DNA of 64,000 bases from Acetobacteraceae bacterium. Its GTDB lineage: Bacteria; Pseudomonadota; Alphaproteobacteria; Acetobacterales; Acetobacteraceae. Below are positions 16,568-24,562 of the stretch, piece by piece. Within the stretch, counting starts at the first letter, position 1, and each line of letters opens with the position of its first letter. Below the pieces are notes generated by a model, which had not been told where the DNA came from, searched no databases, and was given only the letters and a program-made list of their open reading frames with translations. The DNA lies in NCBI GenBank assembly GCA_947371015.1, contig CANBNK010000004.1, forward strand, positions 1 to 64,000. Reading direction: 5' to 3'. The translations under genes were made by a program, and so were the position numbers.

Positions 16568-17539
16568 TTATTCCAGCACTGCTCCCGCCGATTTCACCAC
16601 ATCCGCCCAGAACGGGATTTCCTGCCGGATATAGGCGTCGAACTCGGCGGGCGAGGCCGAGGGCAGGGCCTGCAACCCCTCCCCGGCCAGCTTGGGGGCG
16701 ATGCCGGGGCTGGCCAGTGTAGCGCGGATGGCGGCGAAAAGCCGGTCGCGCACCGGATCGGCCAGGCCTTTCGGCGCCCACATCCCCCACCAGCCGCCGA
16801 TATCCAGCCCGGGCAGCCCGGCTTCGGCGGCGCCGGGAATGCCTGGGATGACGGCAGAGGCGGCAGCGGTGGTCAGCGAGAGCGGGGTCAACCGGCCGGC
16901 GCGGACCTGGGGCAGCACCACCGGGGGCGTGCCGATGATGATCTGCACATCGCCGGCCAGCACCGCCTGCACCGAGGGCGCGCCGCCACGGAACGGGATG
17001 TGGGTCAGCTGGATCTCCGCCACCTTGGACAGGCGGGCGCCGGAGAGGTGCGATGGCGTTCCGTTGCCGGGGGTGGAGTAGTTCCAGCGGCCCGGCTCGG
17101 CGCGGATGCGCTCGATCAGTTGGCGCAGGCTGGTGATGCCGCTGTTGGACGCCACCGCGATGATCGTCGGCAGGTCGGTCAGCTTGCTGATGGGGGTGAA
17201 GTCGGCGATGGGGTCGAACGGGACGCGCCGGTACAGCGCCGGGTTGACCGCGTGGCTGAAGTTGCCGCCGACCAGCAGGGTGTAGCCATCGCCCTCGCTG
17301 TGGGCGACGTGTTCGGTGGCGATGTTGGAGCCCGCGCCGGGGCGGTTGTCCACGATGATGCTGGCGCCAAGCTCGCGGCCAAAGGGCTCCATCAGCGTGC
17401 GGCAGAGGAAGTCGCCGGAGCCGCCGGGCGGGAAGCCGACCACCAGGCGCACCGGGCGGGTCGGCGTCCATTCCGGCTGGGCGCGCGCCGCCAGTGGCGC
17501 TGCAAGCAGGCCGGCCAGCAGCGCGCGCCGGGCCGTCAT
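16568..17539 (-). CDS. Bug/TctC-type solute-binding protein
   Basis: A 323-residue periplasmic receptor. A short signal peptide (RRALLAGLLAAPLAARAQ) is followed by PVRLVVGFPPGGSGDFLCRT, IIVDNRPGAGSNIATE, GDGYTLLVGG and LTHIPFRGGAPSVQAVLAGD. These are the four standard Bug blocks that line the ligand cleft. Its start overlaps the Old Yellow Enzyme stop by four bases (ATGA), so the two form a unit. The ligand may be a substrate or inducer related to that flavoenzyme. A gap of 112 bases separates it from the NitT/TauT SBP gene. Confidence 0.93.
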   Translation of the reverse strand: MTARRALLAGLLAAPLAARAQPEWTPTRPVRLVVGFPPGGSGDFLCRTLMEPFGRELGASIIVDNRPGAGSNIATEHVAHSEGDGYTLLVGGNFSHAVNPALYRRVPFDPIADFTPISKLTDLPTIIAVASNSGITSLRQLIERIRAEPGRWNYSTPGNGTPSHLSGARLSKVAEIQLTHIPFRGGAPSVQAVLAGDVQIIIGTPPVVLPQVRAGRLTPLSLTTAAASAVIPGIPGAAEAGLPGLDIGGWWGMWAPKGLADPVRDRLFAAIRATLASPGIAPKLAGEGLQALPSASPAEFDAYIRQEIPFWADVVKSAGAVLE

Positions 17540-18693
17540 GCGTTGATGCCGGTCTGGTAGGTGCTGGGGACCATGCCCTTCATCGCCCGGGCGCGCTTTT
17601 CCAGCCAGTATTTCTGCGCTTCCGGCATCGCCTCGAAGGCGGTGTCCACGCCCAGCTTGCGGGCGGCGTCGGTCGGCCAGTTCGGGTTGTAGAGAATCTC
17701 GCGGCCCACCGCGATCAGGTCGGCCTGGCCGTTCTGCAGGATCGCCTCGGCCTGATCGGCGTGGACGATGAGGCCGACCGCCATGGTCATGACGCCGCCT
17801 TCCTGCTTCAGCTTGGTGGCGTAGGGCACCTGGTAGCCATAGCCGGGGCGGGCCTGGTTGGTGGCGCTGCCCGTGAGACCACCCGAGGAGCAGTCGATGA
17901 CATCGACGCCCTTGGGGCCGACAATCTTGGCCAGGCGGGTGCTTTCCTCGGGGCCCCAGCCGGCATCGTCCTCGACCGACAGGCGCAGGAACAGCGGCTT
18001 GTCCTGCGGCCAGATCGCGCGGATCGCCTCCACGATCTCGATGCAGAAGCGCATGCGGTTGATCTCGCTGCCGCCGTAGTCGTCATTGCGGCGATTGGCC
18101 GAGGGCGAGAGGAATTGGTGGATCAGGTAGCCATGCGCGCCGTGGATTTCCAGCACGTCGAAGCCGGCGGCCAAGGCGCGCTTGGCGGCTTCGACCCAGT
18201 GCTGGATCACGCCGGGGATTTCGTCGCGCGACAGGGCGCGGGGCATCGGGTCCTCCGGCACCGCCTGGATGGCGCTGGGGGCGACCAGTTCCCAGGCGGC
18301 CCAGTCATTCACGCCGGAGGCTTCCTGCGTCAGCGGGGCGCCGCCTTCCCAGGGGCGGAAGCGACGGGCCTTGCGGCCGGAATGGCCCAGCTGGATGGAC
18401 GGCACCGAGCCATGCGCGCGGATGAAGTCGCTGATGCGCTTCATGCCGGGGATATGGGCGTCGTCCCACAGGCCGGTATCGCCGGCGGTGCCGCAGCCGC
18501 GGCGTTCCACCTTGGTGCTCTCGACCATGACCATGCCGGCGCCACCGGCGGCGAAGCGGCCGGCGTTCATCAGGTGCCAGTCGGTGGTGAAGCCTTTTTC
18601 GGCGGCATACTGGTGCATGGGGGCGACGACGACGCGGTTCTTCAGCGTCAGGCCACGCAGCGTGATGGGGGTGAACAGCAGCGGCAAGGTCAT
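17536..18693 (-). CDS. NADH:flavin oxidoreductase, Old Yellow Enzyme family
   Basis: A 385-residue FMN enzyme that reduces activated C=C bonds, closest by eye to the YqjM/NamA branch. The sequence begins LPLLFTPITLRGLTLKNRVVV, then APMHQYAAEKG. The active-site block EIHGAHGYLIHQFLSPSANR and the adjacent RNDDYGGS loop are intact, and SIQLGHSGRKA is the second phosphate/FMN-side motif. The ATG at 18693 has AGGA upstream, and the frame extends slightly further without similarity. It is co-transcribed with the Bug protein. The substrate is unknown. Confidence 0.92.
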   Translation of the reverse strand: MTLPLLFTPITLRGLTLKNRVVVAPMHQYAAEKGFTTDWHLMNAGRFAAGGAGMVMVESTKVERRGCGTAGDTGLWDDAHIPGMKRISDFIRAHGSVPSIQLGHSGRKARRFRPWEGGAPLTQEASGVNDWAAWELVAPSAIQAVPEDPMPRALSRDEIPGVIQHWVEAAKRALAAGFDVLEIHGAHGYLIHQFLSPSANRRNDDYGGSEINRMRFCIEIVEAIRAIWPQDKPLFLRLSVEDDAGWGPEESTRLAKIVGPKGVDVIDCSSGGLTGSATNQARPGYGYQVPYATKLKQEGGVMTMAVGLIVHADQAEAILQNGQADLIAVGREILYNPNWPTDAARKLGVDTAFEAMPEAQKYWLEKRARAMKGMVPSTYQTGINA

Positions 18694-18800
18694 TGGGCGT
18701 TTTCCTGGGACGTTGGTGCGCATGTTAGCGCAGCGCGCGAGGCTGGCCAGGGGGAGTGCGACTGAGGCAGAGTGGCGCCAGGTTTCGGGAGGGCGTGGAC

Positions 18801-21065
18801 ATGCCGGAAGGCTTCATCGGGCAGTCGCTGCCACGGCGGGAGGATGCGCGCTTCCTGACCGGGCAAGGGCGCTACCTGGCCGATACCGTGGCGCCGGGCA
18901 TGCTGCACGCGGTGGTGCTGCGGTCTCCACATGCACATGCGCGGATTGAGGCGCTGGACGCGATGCCGGCGCGGGCGATGCCCGGCGTGCGGGCGGTGCT
19001 GACCGGGGTGGAACTGCGCGCCGCCGGGCTGGGCACCCTGCCCTGCCATGCCTCGCCCGCCAGCAAGGCGCCGCCGGTGGTGCCGGCGCGGCACATATTG
19101 GCGCTGGATGCGGTGCGGCATCTCGGCGAGCCGGTGGCCTTCGTGCTGGCGGAGACGCCCGAGCAGGCGCGGGACGCGGCCGAGGCGGTGGTGGTGCACT
19201 ACGCGCCGCTGCCCGCGGTGGTGGACCCGGTGGCGGCGCTGGGTGCCGGCGCGCCGCAGATATGGCCGGAGGCGCCGGGGAATCTGTGCTTCGCCTTCGA
19301 GAAGGGCGACCGTGCCGCGACCGAGGCAGCCTTTGCCGGGGCGGCCCATGTGGTCGCGTTGCCGCTGGCGAACCAGCGGGTGACGGCGGCGCCATTGGAG
19401 CCGCGGGCGGCCTTGGCCCGCTGGGATGCGGCGACCGAGAGCTGGGATTTGGAATGCACCAGCCAATCCCTGCACGGGCTGCGGCACCAGCTGGCGCATG
19501 CCGTCTTCCACGTGGATGAGCAGCGCGTGCGGGTGCATGCGCCGGATGTCGGCGGCGGCTTCGGACTGAAGAATTTTCTGTTCCCGGAATACGTGCTGGC
19601 CCTGTGGGCGGCGCGGGAGTTGGGCGTGCCGGTGCGCTGGGTGGCGGAAGCGAGCGAGGAGTTTCCCGGCAGCGTGCATGGCCGGGCGCTGTATGGCACC
19701 GCGCGGCTGGCGCTGAACAGCGAGGGGCGCGTGCTGGCGCTGGCCGCCGATATGGTGAGCGACCTCGGGGCCTATGCGTCGTCCAACGGCCCGGGCTGCC
19801 ATGCGGTGGCGATGCCGACGGCGATGGGCAGCATCTACGCCATTCCGGCGATCTGGCTGGAGGTGCGCGGGGTGTTTACCAATACCACGCCGGTGGATGC
19901 GTATCGGGGCGCAGGCAAGCCGGAAGCCAACTACATGGTGGAACGGCTGCTGGACGCGGCGGCGCGCCAGCTGGGCATGGACCCGCTGGAACTCAGGCGG
20001 CGCAATGTAATCCGCGATTTTCCCTACCAGGCGGCGCTGGGCAGCCTGATGGATTGCGGGCGCTACGCGGCAAATATCGAGGATCTGGAGAAGCTGGCGG
20101 ATCGGGCCGGCTTCGCGGTGCGGCAGGCCGAGAGTGCGGCGCGGGGCAAGCTGCGCGGCCTGGGCGTCGGCTGCTTCATGGAGACCAGTCGTGGCGCGCC
20201 GAATGAGTGGAGCCGGGTGCGGTTCGAGGCCGATGGCAGCGTTTCCCTGATGCTGGGCACGCAGAGCAATGGCCAGGGGCACGAGACCAGCTTCCCGCAG
20301 ATTGCCGCGGATATGCTGGGGCTGCCGCCGGAGCGGTTTCGGCTGGTGCAGGCGGATACCGCGGTGATCAGCTTCGGCAATGGGCATGGCGGCGCGCGCA
20401 GCCTGCATCAAGGCGGCTTTGCGCTGGTCCGGACGGTGGAGGCACTGCTGGACAAGGCGCGGGAGACGGCGGCGCGGCTGCTGCAATGCGCGCCTGGGGA
20501 ATTGGTGTTCGCCGATGGCGCCTTCGCGCGCGAGGGGCAGCGCGTGACGCTTGATGCGGTGCATGCCGCCGAGCCGCTGGATGCGGAGGTGCTGAATCTC
20601 TGCAACGACATCGTGTTTCCGAGTGGCGCGCATCTGGCCGAGGTGGAGGTGGACCGCGACACCGGGGAGGTGACGCTGTGCCGGTATTTGGCGGTGGACG
20701 ACTATGGCCGGCTGGTGAACCCGATGCTGACCATCGGCCAGGCGCAGGGCGGGCTGGCGCAGGGCATCGGCCAGGCGCTGATGGAGCAGATTGTCTATGA
20801 CGCCGAGGGCCAGCTGCTGACCGGCAGCTTCCAGGACTACTGCATGCCGCGCGCGGCCGACCTGCCGGATATCGACGTGGTGCTGCATGAGCTGCCAACT
20901 ACGAGAAACCCGCTGGGGGTGAAGGGCGTCGGCCAGGCCGGCTGCATGGCGGCGCCGCAGGTGGTGGTGCATGCGGTGCTGGACGCGCTGGCGCCTTTCG
21001 GCGTTGGGCATCTGGACATGCCCCTTACCGCCGAGACAATCTGGCGGGCGATGAAGCCTGTTTGA
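18801..21065 (+). CDS. Orphan molybdopterin-binding (CoxL/XdhB-type) oxidase large subunit, catalytic Glu replaced
   Basis: A 754-residue xanthine dehydrogenase/CO dehydrogenase-family large subunit. The N-terminal a/b hammerhead domain (GQSLPRREDARFLTGQGRYL) is followed by Mo-cofactor blocks VGGGFGLKN, VDAYRGAGKPEANYM and GTQSNGQGHETSF. The family normally ends its active site with a G-x-G-E-A/S motif whose Glu starts catalysis. Here the block reads NPLGVKGVGQAGCMAAP, with Gln at residue 712 (CAG at 20934-20936). No small FeS (CoxS) or FAD (CoxM) subunit gene is adjacent. It may have altered chemistry or use partners elsewhere. GGGAGGG lies about 7 bases before the ATG. Confidence 0.88.
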   Translation: MPEGFIGQSLPRREDARFLTGQGRYLADTVAPGMLHAVVLRSPHAHARIEALDAMPARAMPGVRAVLTGVELRAAGLGTLPCHASPASKAPPVVPARHILALDAVRHLGEPVAFVLAETPEQARDAAEAVVVHYAPLPAVVDPVAALGAGAPQIWPEAPGNLCFAFEKGDRAATEAAFAGAAHVVALPLANQRVTAAPLEPRAALARWDAATESWDLECTSQSLHGLRHQLAHAVFHVDEQRVRVHAPDVGGGFGLKNFLFPEYVLALWAARELGVPVRWVAEASEEFPGSVHGRALYGTARLALNSEGRVLALAADMVSDLGAYASSNGPGCHAVAMPTAMGSIYAIPAIWLEVRGVFTNTTPVDAYRGAGKPEANYMVERLLDAAARQLGMDPLELRRRNVIRDFPYQAALGSLMDCGRYAANIEDLEKLADRAGFAVRQAESAARGKLRGLGVGCFMETSRGAPNEWSRVRFEADGSVSLMLGTQSNGQGHETSFPQIAADMLGLPPERFRLVQADTAVISFGNGHGGARSLHQGGFALVRTVEALLDKARETAARLLQCAPGELVFADGAFAREGQRVTLDAVHAAEPLDAEVLNLCNDIVFPSGAHLAEVEVDRDTGEVTLCRYLAVDDYGRLVNPMLTIGQAQGGLAQGIGQALMEQIVYDAEGQLLTGSFQDYCMPRAADLPDIDVVLHELPTTRNPLGVKGVGQAGCMAAPQVVVHAVLDALAPFGVGHLDMPLTAETIWRAMKPV

Positions 21066-21128
21066 GCGGGCGGGCCATGCCGGCCGGGCGATCCCGCCCC
21101 GCCGGCGCCTGCCCTTGGGGGAGCGGAC

Positions 21129-21542
21129 ATGAAGATCAAGCGCATTGAGCACGTGGCGATTGCGGTGAAGAACCTGGACGCCACCAAGGAAGTCTTCGCC
21201 AAGCTGGGCATCCACAGCAACTTCGAGGAAACGCTGGAAGGCCCCGGCGTGCGGCTGGCGATGCTGCCGATCGGCGAGAGCAGCCTGGAACTGCTGGAGA
21301 GCCACAAGCCCGGCAACAACACTGACAAGTGGATCCAGGAGAAGGGCGAAGGCCTGTACCACATCTGCCTGGAGGTGGATGACATCCACGCCGCGCTGGA
21401 TGAGCTGCGCGCCAAGGGCGTCGGCCTGCTGGACCAGGTGCCGCGGTCCGGCCATGGCGGCAACCAGATTGCCTTCCTGGACCCGGCCAGCACCGGCAAC
21501 GTGCTGGTGGAACTGGTGGAGATGACCGCGGGCGGGCATTAG
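21129..21542 (+). CDS. mce: Methylmalonyl-CoA epimerase
   Basis: A 137-residue VOC-fold enzyme that interconverts (R)- and (S)-methylmalonyl-CoA in propionyl-CoA metabolism. It starts MKIKRIEHVAIAVKNLDAT, with the first metal His at residue 8, and has ESSLELLESHKPG, GEGLYHICLEVDDI with the second His, and VLVELVEM with the last Glu. The length and motif order are canonical. It lies 63 bases after the molybdoenzyme gene in the same direction, but a functional link is not evident. The gap after it holds only GC-rich weak hairpins (CCCGCT/AGCGGG). Confidence 0.95.
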   Translation: MKIKRIEHVAIAVKNLDATKEVFAKLGIHSNFEETLEGPGVRLAMLPIGESSLELLESHKPGNNTDKWIQEKGEGLYHICLEVDDIHAALDELRAKGVGLLDQVPRSGHGGNQIAFLDPASTGNVLVELVEMTAGGH

Positions 21543-21611
21543 CCCGCTCCGCCCGCCGGCGGCGACTAGGCCGCTCGGCCCGCCAGCGGGGCTTGGGCTC
21601 GCCGGCCGGCG

Positions 21612-22661
21612 CTACCCCCGCAGGCTGGCCGAGGTGGTGTCATGCACCGCCCCGGTCACGTAGCCGCCGACCACATTCGCGGCCAGCGGGCGGTCCGGGA
21701 AGCTCTTCAGCCATAGCCGCAGCAGCAGGCGCTTTTCCAGCGGGTCGGCCGGGTCCACCCAGGCGGTGCGGCTGTGCAGCACGGTGTAGTTGTTGACCAG
21801 CTGCAGGTCGCCGGTCGCGAAGTGCATCTCGATGGCGTAGCTGGGGTCCAGCGCCAGCTTCAGCATGGCGTCCAGCGCGGTGCGTTCGCGCGGCGAGAGC
21901 GGGCGGCCCAGCTTGGCGGCGGCCTGCTCCACCGTCTTGCTGTTGAAGTTGCAGCTCAGCACGCCCTGGCAATAGCTGAACACCGGCACGCGCGGCGTCA
22001 CCTGCGGCGCGTCGGGGTTGCTGACATCGCCGCGGAGGTCGTGGTGGAAGCCGTCGTAGAGCTGCGCCAGCACCTCCGGCGCCTCGGCCAGCAGGGTGTT
22101 GTGGATGGCCATGCTGCTGACCACGCGGGAGACGCCGCCGCCATCCAACGCCGGACGCAGGCAGAGCAACGCCACCACGTCGCTGCCATCCACATGCGGC
22201 ATCTGTTCGGCGGAAGTGCCTGACCCGATGGCGTTGGGCTTGGAATAGTCATAGCCCTGGTCGGTGATGTGGGCGATCAGGTTGTCCTTGTAGCCGCCCA
22301 GGTTCACCCGGGGCAGCTGCTTCAGCCCGCGGCCGAAATACAGGCCGATGCCCCAGAGCAGCCGGGCCGCGCGTTCCTCGTCATGCCGGTCCACCGGCAG
22401 GCCGCGCAGCAGCACCAGGCCGCGGCCGTGTTCCAGGCTGTGCATCGCCTGGTCCAGCAGCGGCGCCAGCGTGGGCAGCGGGAACTCGGCGCGGGTGAAC
22501 TCGCCGCCGCGGACGCCCTGGGCGGCCAGGGCGCGTTCGGCCGCCAGGATTTCCGCCTGGTGCGCCGGGGTCAGGTGCAGCACCCAGTCGTCCTCGCGCT
22601 CCAGCTCGGCGCGGCGCCAGGCGCTGGCATTGGTGATGGGGTGGCGGAGCATCTCGGGCAT
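21612..22661 (-). CDS. TauD/TfdA-family Fe(II)/2-oxoglutarate dioxygenase
   Basis: A 349-residue non-heme iron oxygenase. The facial triad is seen as H and D in QMPHVDGSDVV and a distal His in VNNYTVLHSRTAWVD. A C-terminal Arg for 2-oxoglutarate is in EKRLLLRLWLKSF. LEHGRGLVLLRGLPVDRHDEE is the usual N-terminal block. I chose the ATG at 22661, which has GGAGG about 8 bases upstream. The open frame extends far past it without family similarity. The group hydroxylates small amines, acids or sulfonates. The substrate is unknown. It is divergent from the SDR at 22806. Confidence 0.88.
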   Translation of the reverse strand: MPEMLRHPITNASAWRRAELEREDDWVLHLTPAHQAEILAAERALAAQGVRGGEFTRAEFPLPTLAPLLDQAMHSLEHGRGLVLLRGLPVDRHDEERAARLLWGIGLYFGRGLKQLPRVNLGGYKDNLIAHITDQGYDYSKPNAIGSGTSAEQMPHVDGSDVVALLCLRPALDGGGVSRVVSSMAIHNTLLAEAPEVLAQLYDGFHHDLRGDVSNPDAPQVTPRVPVFSYCQGVLSCNFNSKTVEQAAAKLGRPLSPRERTALDAMLKLALDPSYAIEMHFATGDLQLVNNYTVLHSRTAWVDPADPLEKRLLLRLWLKSFPDRPLAANVVGGYVTGAVHDTTSASLRG

Positions 22662-22680
22662 GGGCGGCCTCCGGCGGGTG

Positions 22681-22731
22681 GAGTCTGATCGGCCGGGGCG
22701 GAACGCCGCGGGCCGTGAGTCAGTCTCCCGG
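22681..22731 (+). repeat. Diverged R1 half copy (A half)
   Basis: GAGTCTGATCGGCC, GCGGAACGCCG and GGCCGTGAGTCAGTCTC match the A half of the R1 repeat in order and spacing. The stem ends are kept but the central bases have changed to G/C. It lies between the divergent TauD and SDR genes and has no B half. Confidence 0.65.
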
Positions 22732-22805
22732 TCCGGTGCATGGTGGCGCGCTTGCCAGCCGGGGCGCAATGGGCCGGAATGGGGGCGGACGCGAAGGGGA
22801 CGAAG

Positions 22806-23582
22806 ATGGGCGAGCGCTGGGCGATCATCACCGGGGCGGCGGGCGGCATCGGCATTGCGGTATGCCGGCAACTGCACAGCCAGGGCTTTTGCTTGTTGAT
22901 GCTGGATTTGCAGGAAGGCCCGCTGAACGCCGCCGCGGAGCGGATGCGGGAAGCCGGCGCGCGGGTGGAGGTGATGGCCGGCAATGCCACCGATCCTGCC
23001 CTGGCCAAGGCCGCCGCCGAGCGCGGCGCGGCGCTGGGGCGGGTGGATGTGCTGGTCAACGTGGCCGGCGGCAGCGGGCCGCACCCGGTCCGCACCATCG
23101 AGGCGATGGACGACGCCACCTGGGACCATGTGATCGACCTGAATCTGAAGAGCGCCTTCCTGTTCAGTCGCGCCGTGGTGCCGGGCATGCGGGCCCGCGG
23201 CTATGGCCGGGTGGTGAACTTCAGCAGCACCAATGCCCGCGGCCGCAAGGGCCCGGTGACGACGCAGGGCGCGCGGCTGGCCTATGCCACCAGCAAGGCG
23301 GCGATCATCGGCTTCACCGCGCAGCTGGCCAAGGACGAGGCGGCGAACGGCATCACGGTGAACTGCCTGCTGCCGGCGCTGATATTGGGGGAGCAGGGCA
23401 CGCGTATCCGCCAGCGCTATGAGGCGCTGCCCGAGCCGGCCCGCACCGCCATGGTGGTGGATATTCCCGCCGGCCGCGCCGGAGAGGCGCATGAGGTAGC
23501 CGCCGTGGTCGGCTTCCTGTGCAGCGAGGCCGCCAGCTACGTCAACGGCGTGGCGCTGCCGGTTGATGGGGCGTTTCTGTAG
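22806..23582 (+). CDS. Short-chain dehydrogenase/reductase
   Basis: A 258-residue Rossmann-fold oxidoreductase. The cofactor motif TGAAGGIG is near residues 11-18, NVAGG is the second glycine-rich segment, and the catalytic Ser is in NFSSTNARG. The Tyr-x3-Lys is in AYATSKAAIIGF, followed by the C-terminal YVNGVALPVDGAF typical of SDR closure. The ATG at 22806 starts the fold; upstream codons add only a low-complexity leader. The substrate is unknown. It is convergent with a second SDR at 23654. Confidence 0.9.
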   Translation: MGERWAIITGAAGGIGIAVCRQLHSQGFCLLMLDLQEGPLNAAAERMREAGARVEVMAGNATDPALAKAAAERGAALGRVDVLVNVAGGSGPHPVRTIEAMDDATWDHVIDLNLKSAFLFSRAVVPGMRARGYGRVVNFSSTNARGRKGPVTTQGARLAYATSKAAIIGFTAQLAKDEAANGITVNCLLPALILGEQGTRIRQRYEALPEPARTAMVVDIPAGRAGEAHEVAAVVGFLCSEAASYVNGVALPVDGAFL

Positions 23583-23610
23583 CCCCAGGCTGGCTCAGGA
23601 ACGCCAGGCC

Positions 23611-23637
23611 GGGGTCGCTTCAGCCGGAAGTGACCCC
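23611..23637. terminator. Hairpin between the convergent SDR genes
   Basis: GGGGTCGCTTC (23611-23621) pairs with GAAGTGACCCC (23627-23637) across a 5-base loop, with one G-U pair on the plus strand. It lies 29 bases after one stop and 17 bases after the other, so it can serve both transcripts. There is no clear T-run. Confidence 0.6.
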
Positions 23638-23653
23638 CGCCCGGCTCTGGGCT

Positions 23654-24406
23654 TCAGTGGAACACCCGGCCGGAATCGATGACCACAGTCTGGCCGGTCA
23701 TGGTCTCGGTGCGGCACATCGCCACCACCATCTCGGCGCAGTCTTCCTTGTCCGCCGGCTTCTTCAGCAGGGACAGGGTGGCGGCGGAGGTGAGCTGTTC
23801 CTCGCGCAGGTTGGCCGTTGCACGGGTGCCCTCGAGCAACCCGGGGGCGACGCAGTTGACCAGCACCTGCGGCGCCAACGCCAGCGCCATGCACTTGGTC
23901 AGGTGGATCAGCCCGGCCTTGGAGACGGCATAGGCGATGGAGGAGCCCTGCGGCCCCAGCCCGGCGACGGAGGAGATGTTGACGATGCGGCCCTGCCCTT
24001 GCGCCTTCATGGTGGGCGCGACGGCCTTGATGAGCTGCATCGGGCCGGTCAGGTTGACCGCGATGATCTTGTCCCAGAGCTCCATCGTCAGGCCGTCCAG
24101 GTCGGTGAAGGGGATGGCCTTGTTGAAGGCGGCGTCGTTGACCAGGATGTCCAGCCGGCCGAAGCGCTTCGTCACGTCCTGCACCAGGGTTTCGATGGCG
24201 GCGCCGTTGGTGATGTCGCAGCCGAAGGCGGCGGCGTTGACCTGGTAGGTACTGGTCAGCTCGCGGGCCACGCCCTCGGCCTGGTCCTTGCTGGCAGCGT
24301 ACATGACGGCAATGTGGACGCCTTCGCGCGCCAGGGCGTGGCAGATGCGTTGCCCCAGCCCGCCATTGCCGCCGGTGACGAGTGCCACCGCGCCCTTGAG
24401 TTCCAT
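23654..24406 (-). CDS. Short-chain dehydrogenase/reductase (FabG-like)
   Basis: A 250-residue SDR starting MELKGAVALVTGGNGGLGQR, with TGGNGGLG as the cofactor motif. It has NDAAFN (the NNAG-like block), NISSVAGLG with the catalytic Ser, and AYAVSKAGLIHLTK with the Tyr-x3-Lys. It ends TGQTVVIDSGRVFH. It lies downstream of the family 5 SBP and TauD genes in the same direction, separated by a block of tandem repeats. It probably acts on a hydroxy or keto intermediate of that locus. Specificity is unknown. Confidence 0.9.
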   Translation of the reverse strand: MELKGAVALVTGGNGGLGQRICHALAREGVHIAVMYAASKDQAEGVARELTSTYQVNAAAFGCDITNGAAIETLVQDVTKRFGRLDILVNDAAFNKAIPFTDLDGLTMELWDKIIAVNLTGPMQLIKAVAPTMKAQGQGRIVNISSVAGLGPQGSSIAYAVSKAGLIHLTKCMALALAPQVLVNCVAPGLLEGTRATANLREEQLTSAATLSLLKKPADKEDCAEMVVAMCRTETMTGQTVVIDSGRVFH

Positions 24407-24480
24407 GGTCCGTCTCCCCTGTCGTGGCAGGGAGAGTGCGGCGGAACCAGCGCTGCGGGCAAGCCGGGTGTCGCGCGGTC

Positions 24481-24562
24481 CGTCAGCGCGGTGCGCGCTG
24501 CGCGGTCCGTCAGCGCGGCGCGCGCTGCACGTTCCGTCAGCGCGGCGCGCGCTGCACGTTCC
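24481..24562 (-). repeat. 27-base tandem repeat duplicating the 3' end of an SBP gene
   Basis: Three consecutive units start at 24481, 24508 and 24535, each resembling CGTCAGCGCGGCGCGCGCTG plus a 7-base tail. The third unit holds the last codons and the TGA of the SBP gene at 24537. The other two repeat the same end including its stop, but lie beyond it and are untranslated. The first copy differs at three or four bases. Confidence 0.85.

Noticed and set aside
16541..17560. Plus-strand frame opposite the Bug gene at 16568
   Set aside because: It is antisense to a protein with all Bug blocks and shows no motif of its own.
18690..21539. Minus-strand open frame of about 950 codons
   Set aside because: It is antisense to the molybdoenzyme and mce genes, with a His/Arg/Gln-rich translation and no domain.
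24481..24562. Possible CRISPR-like or operator array
   Set aside because: The 27-base copies are directly adjacent and match the coding end of the neighbouring gene, so tandem duplication explains them.
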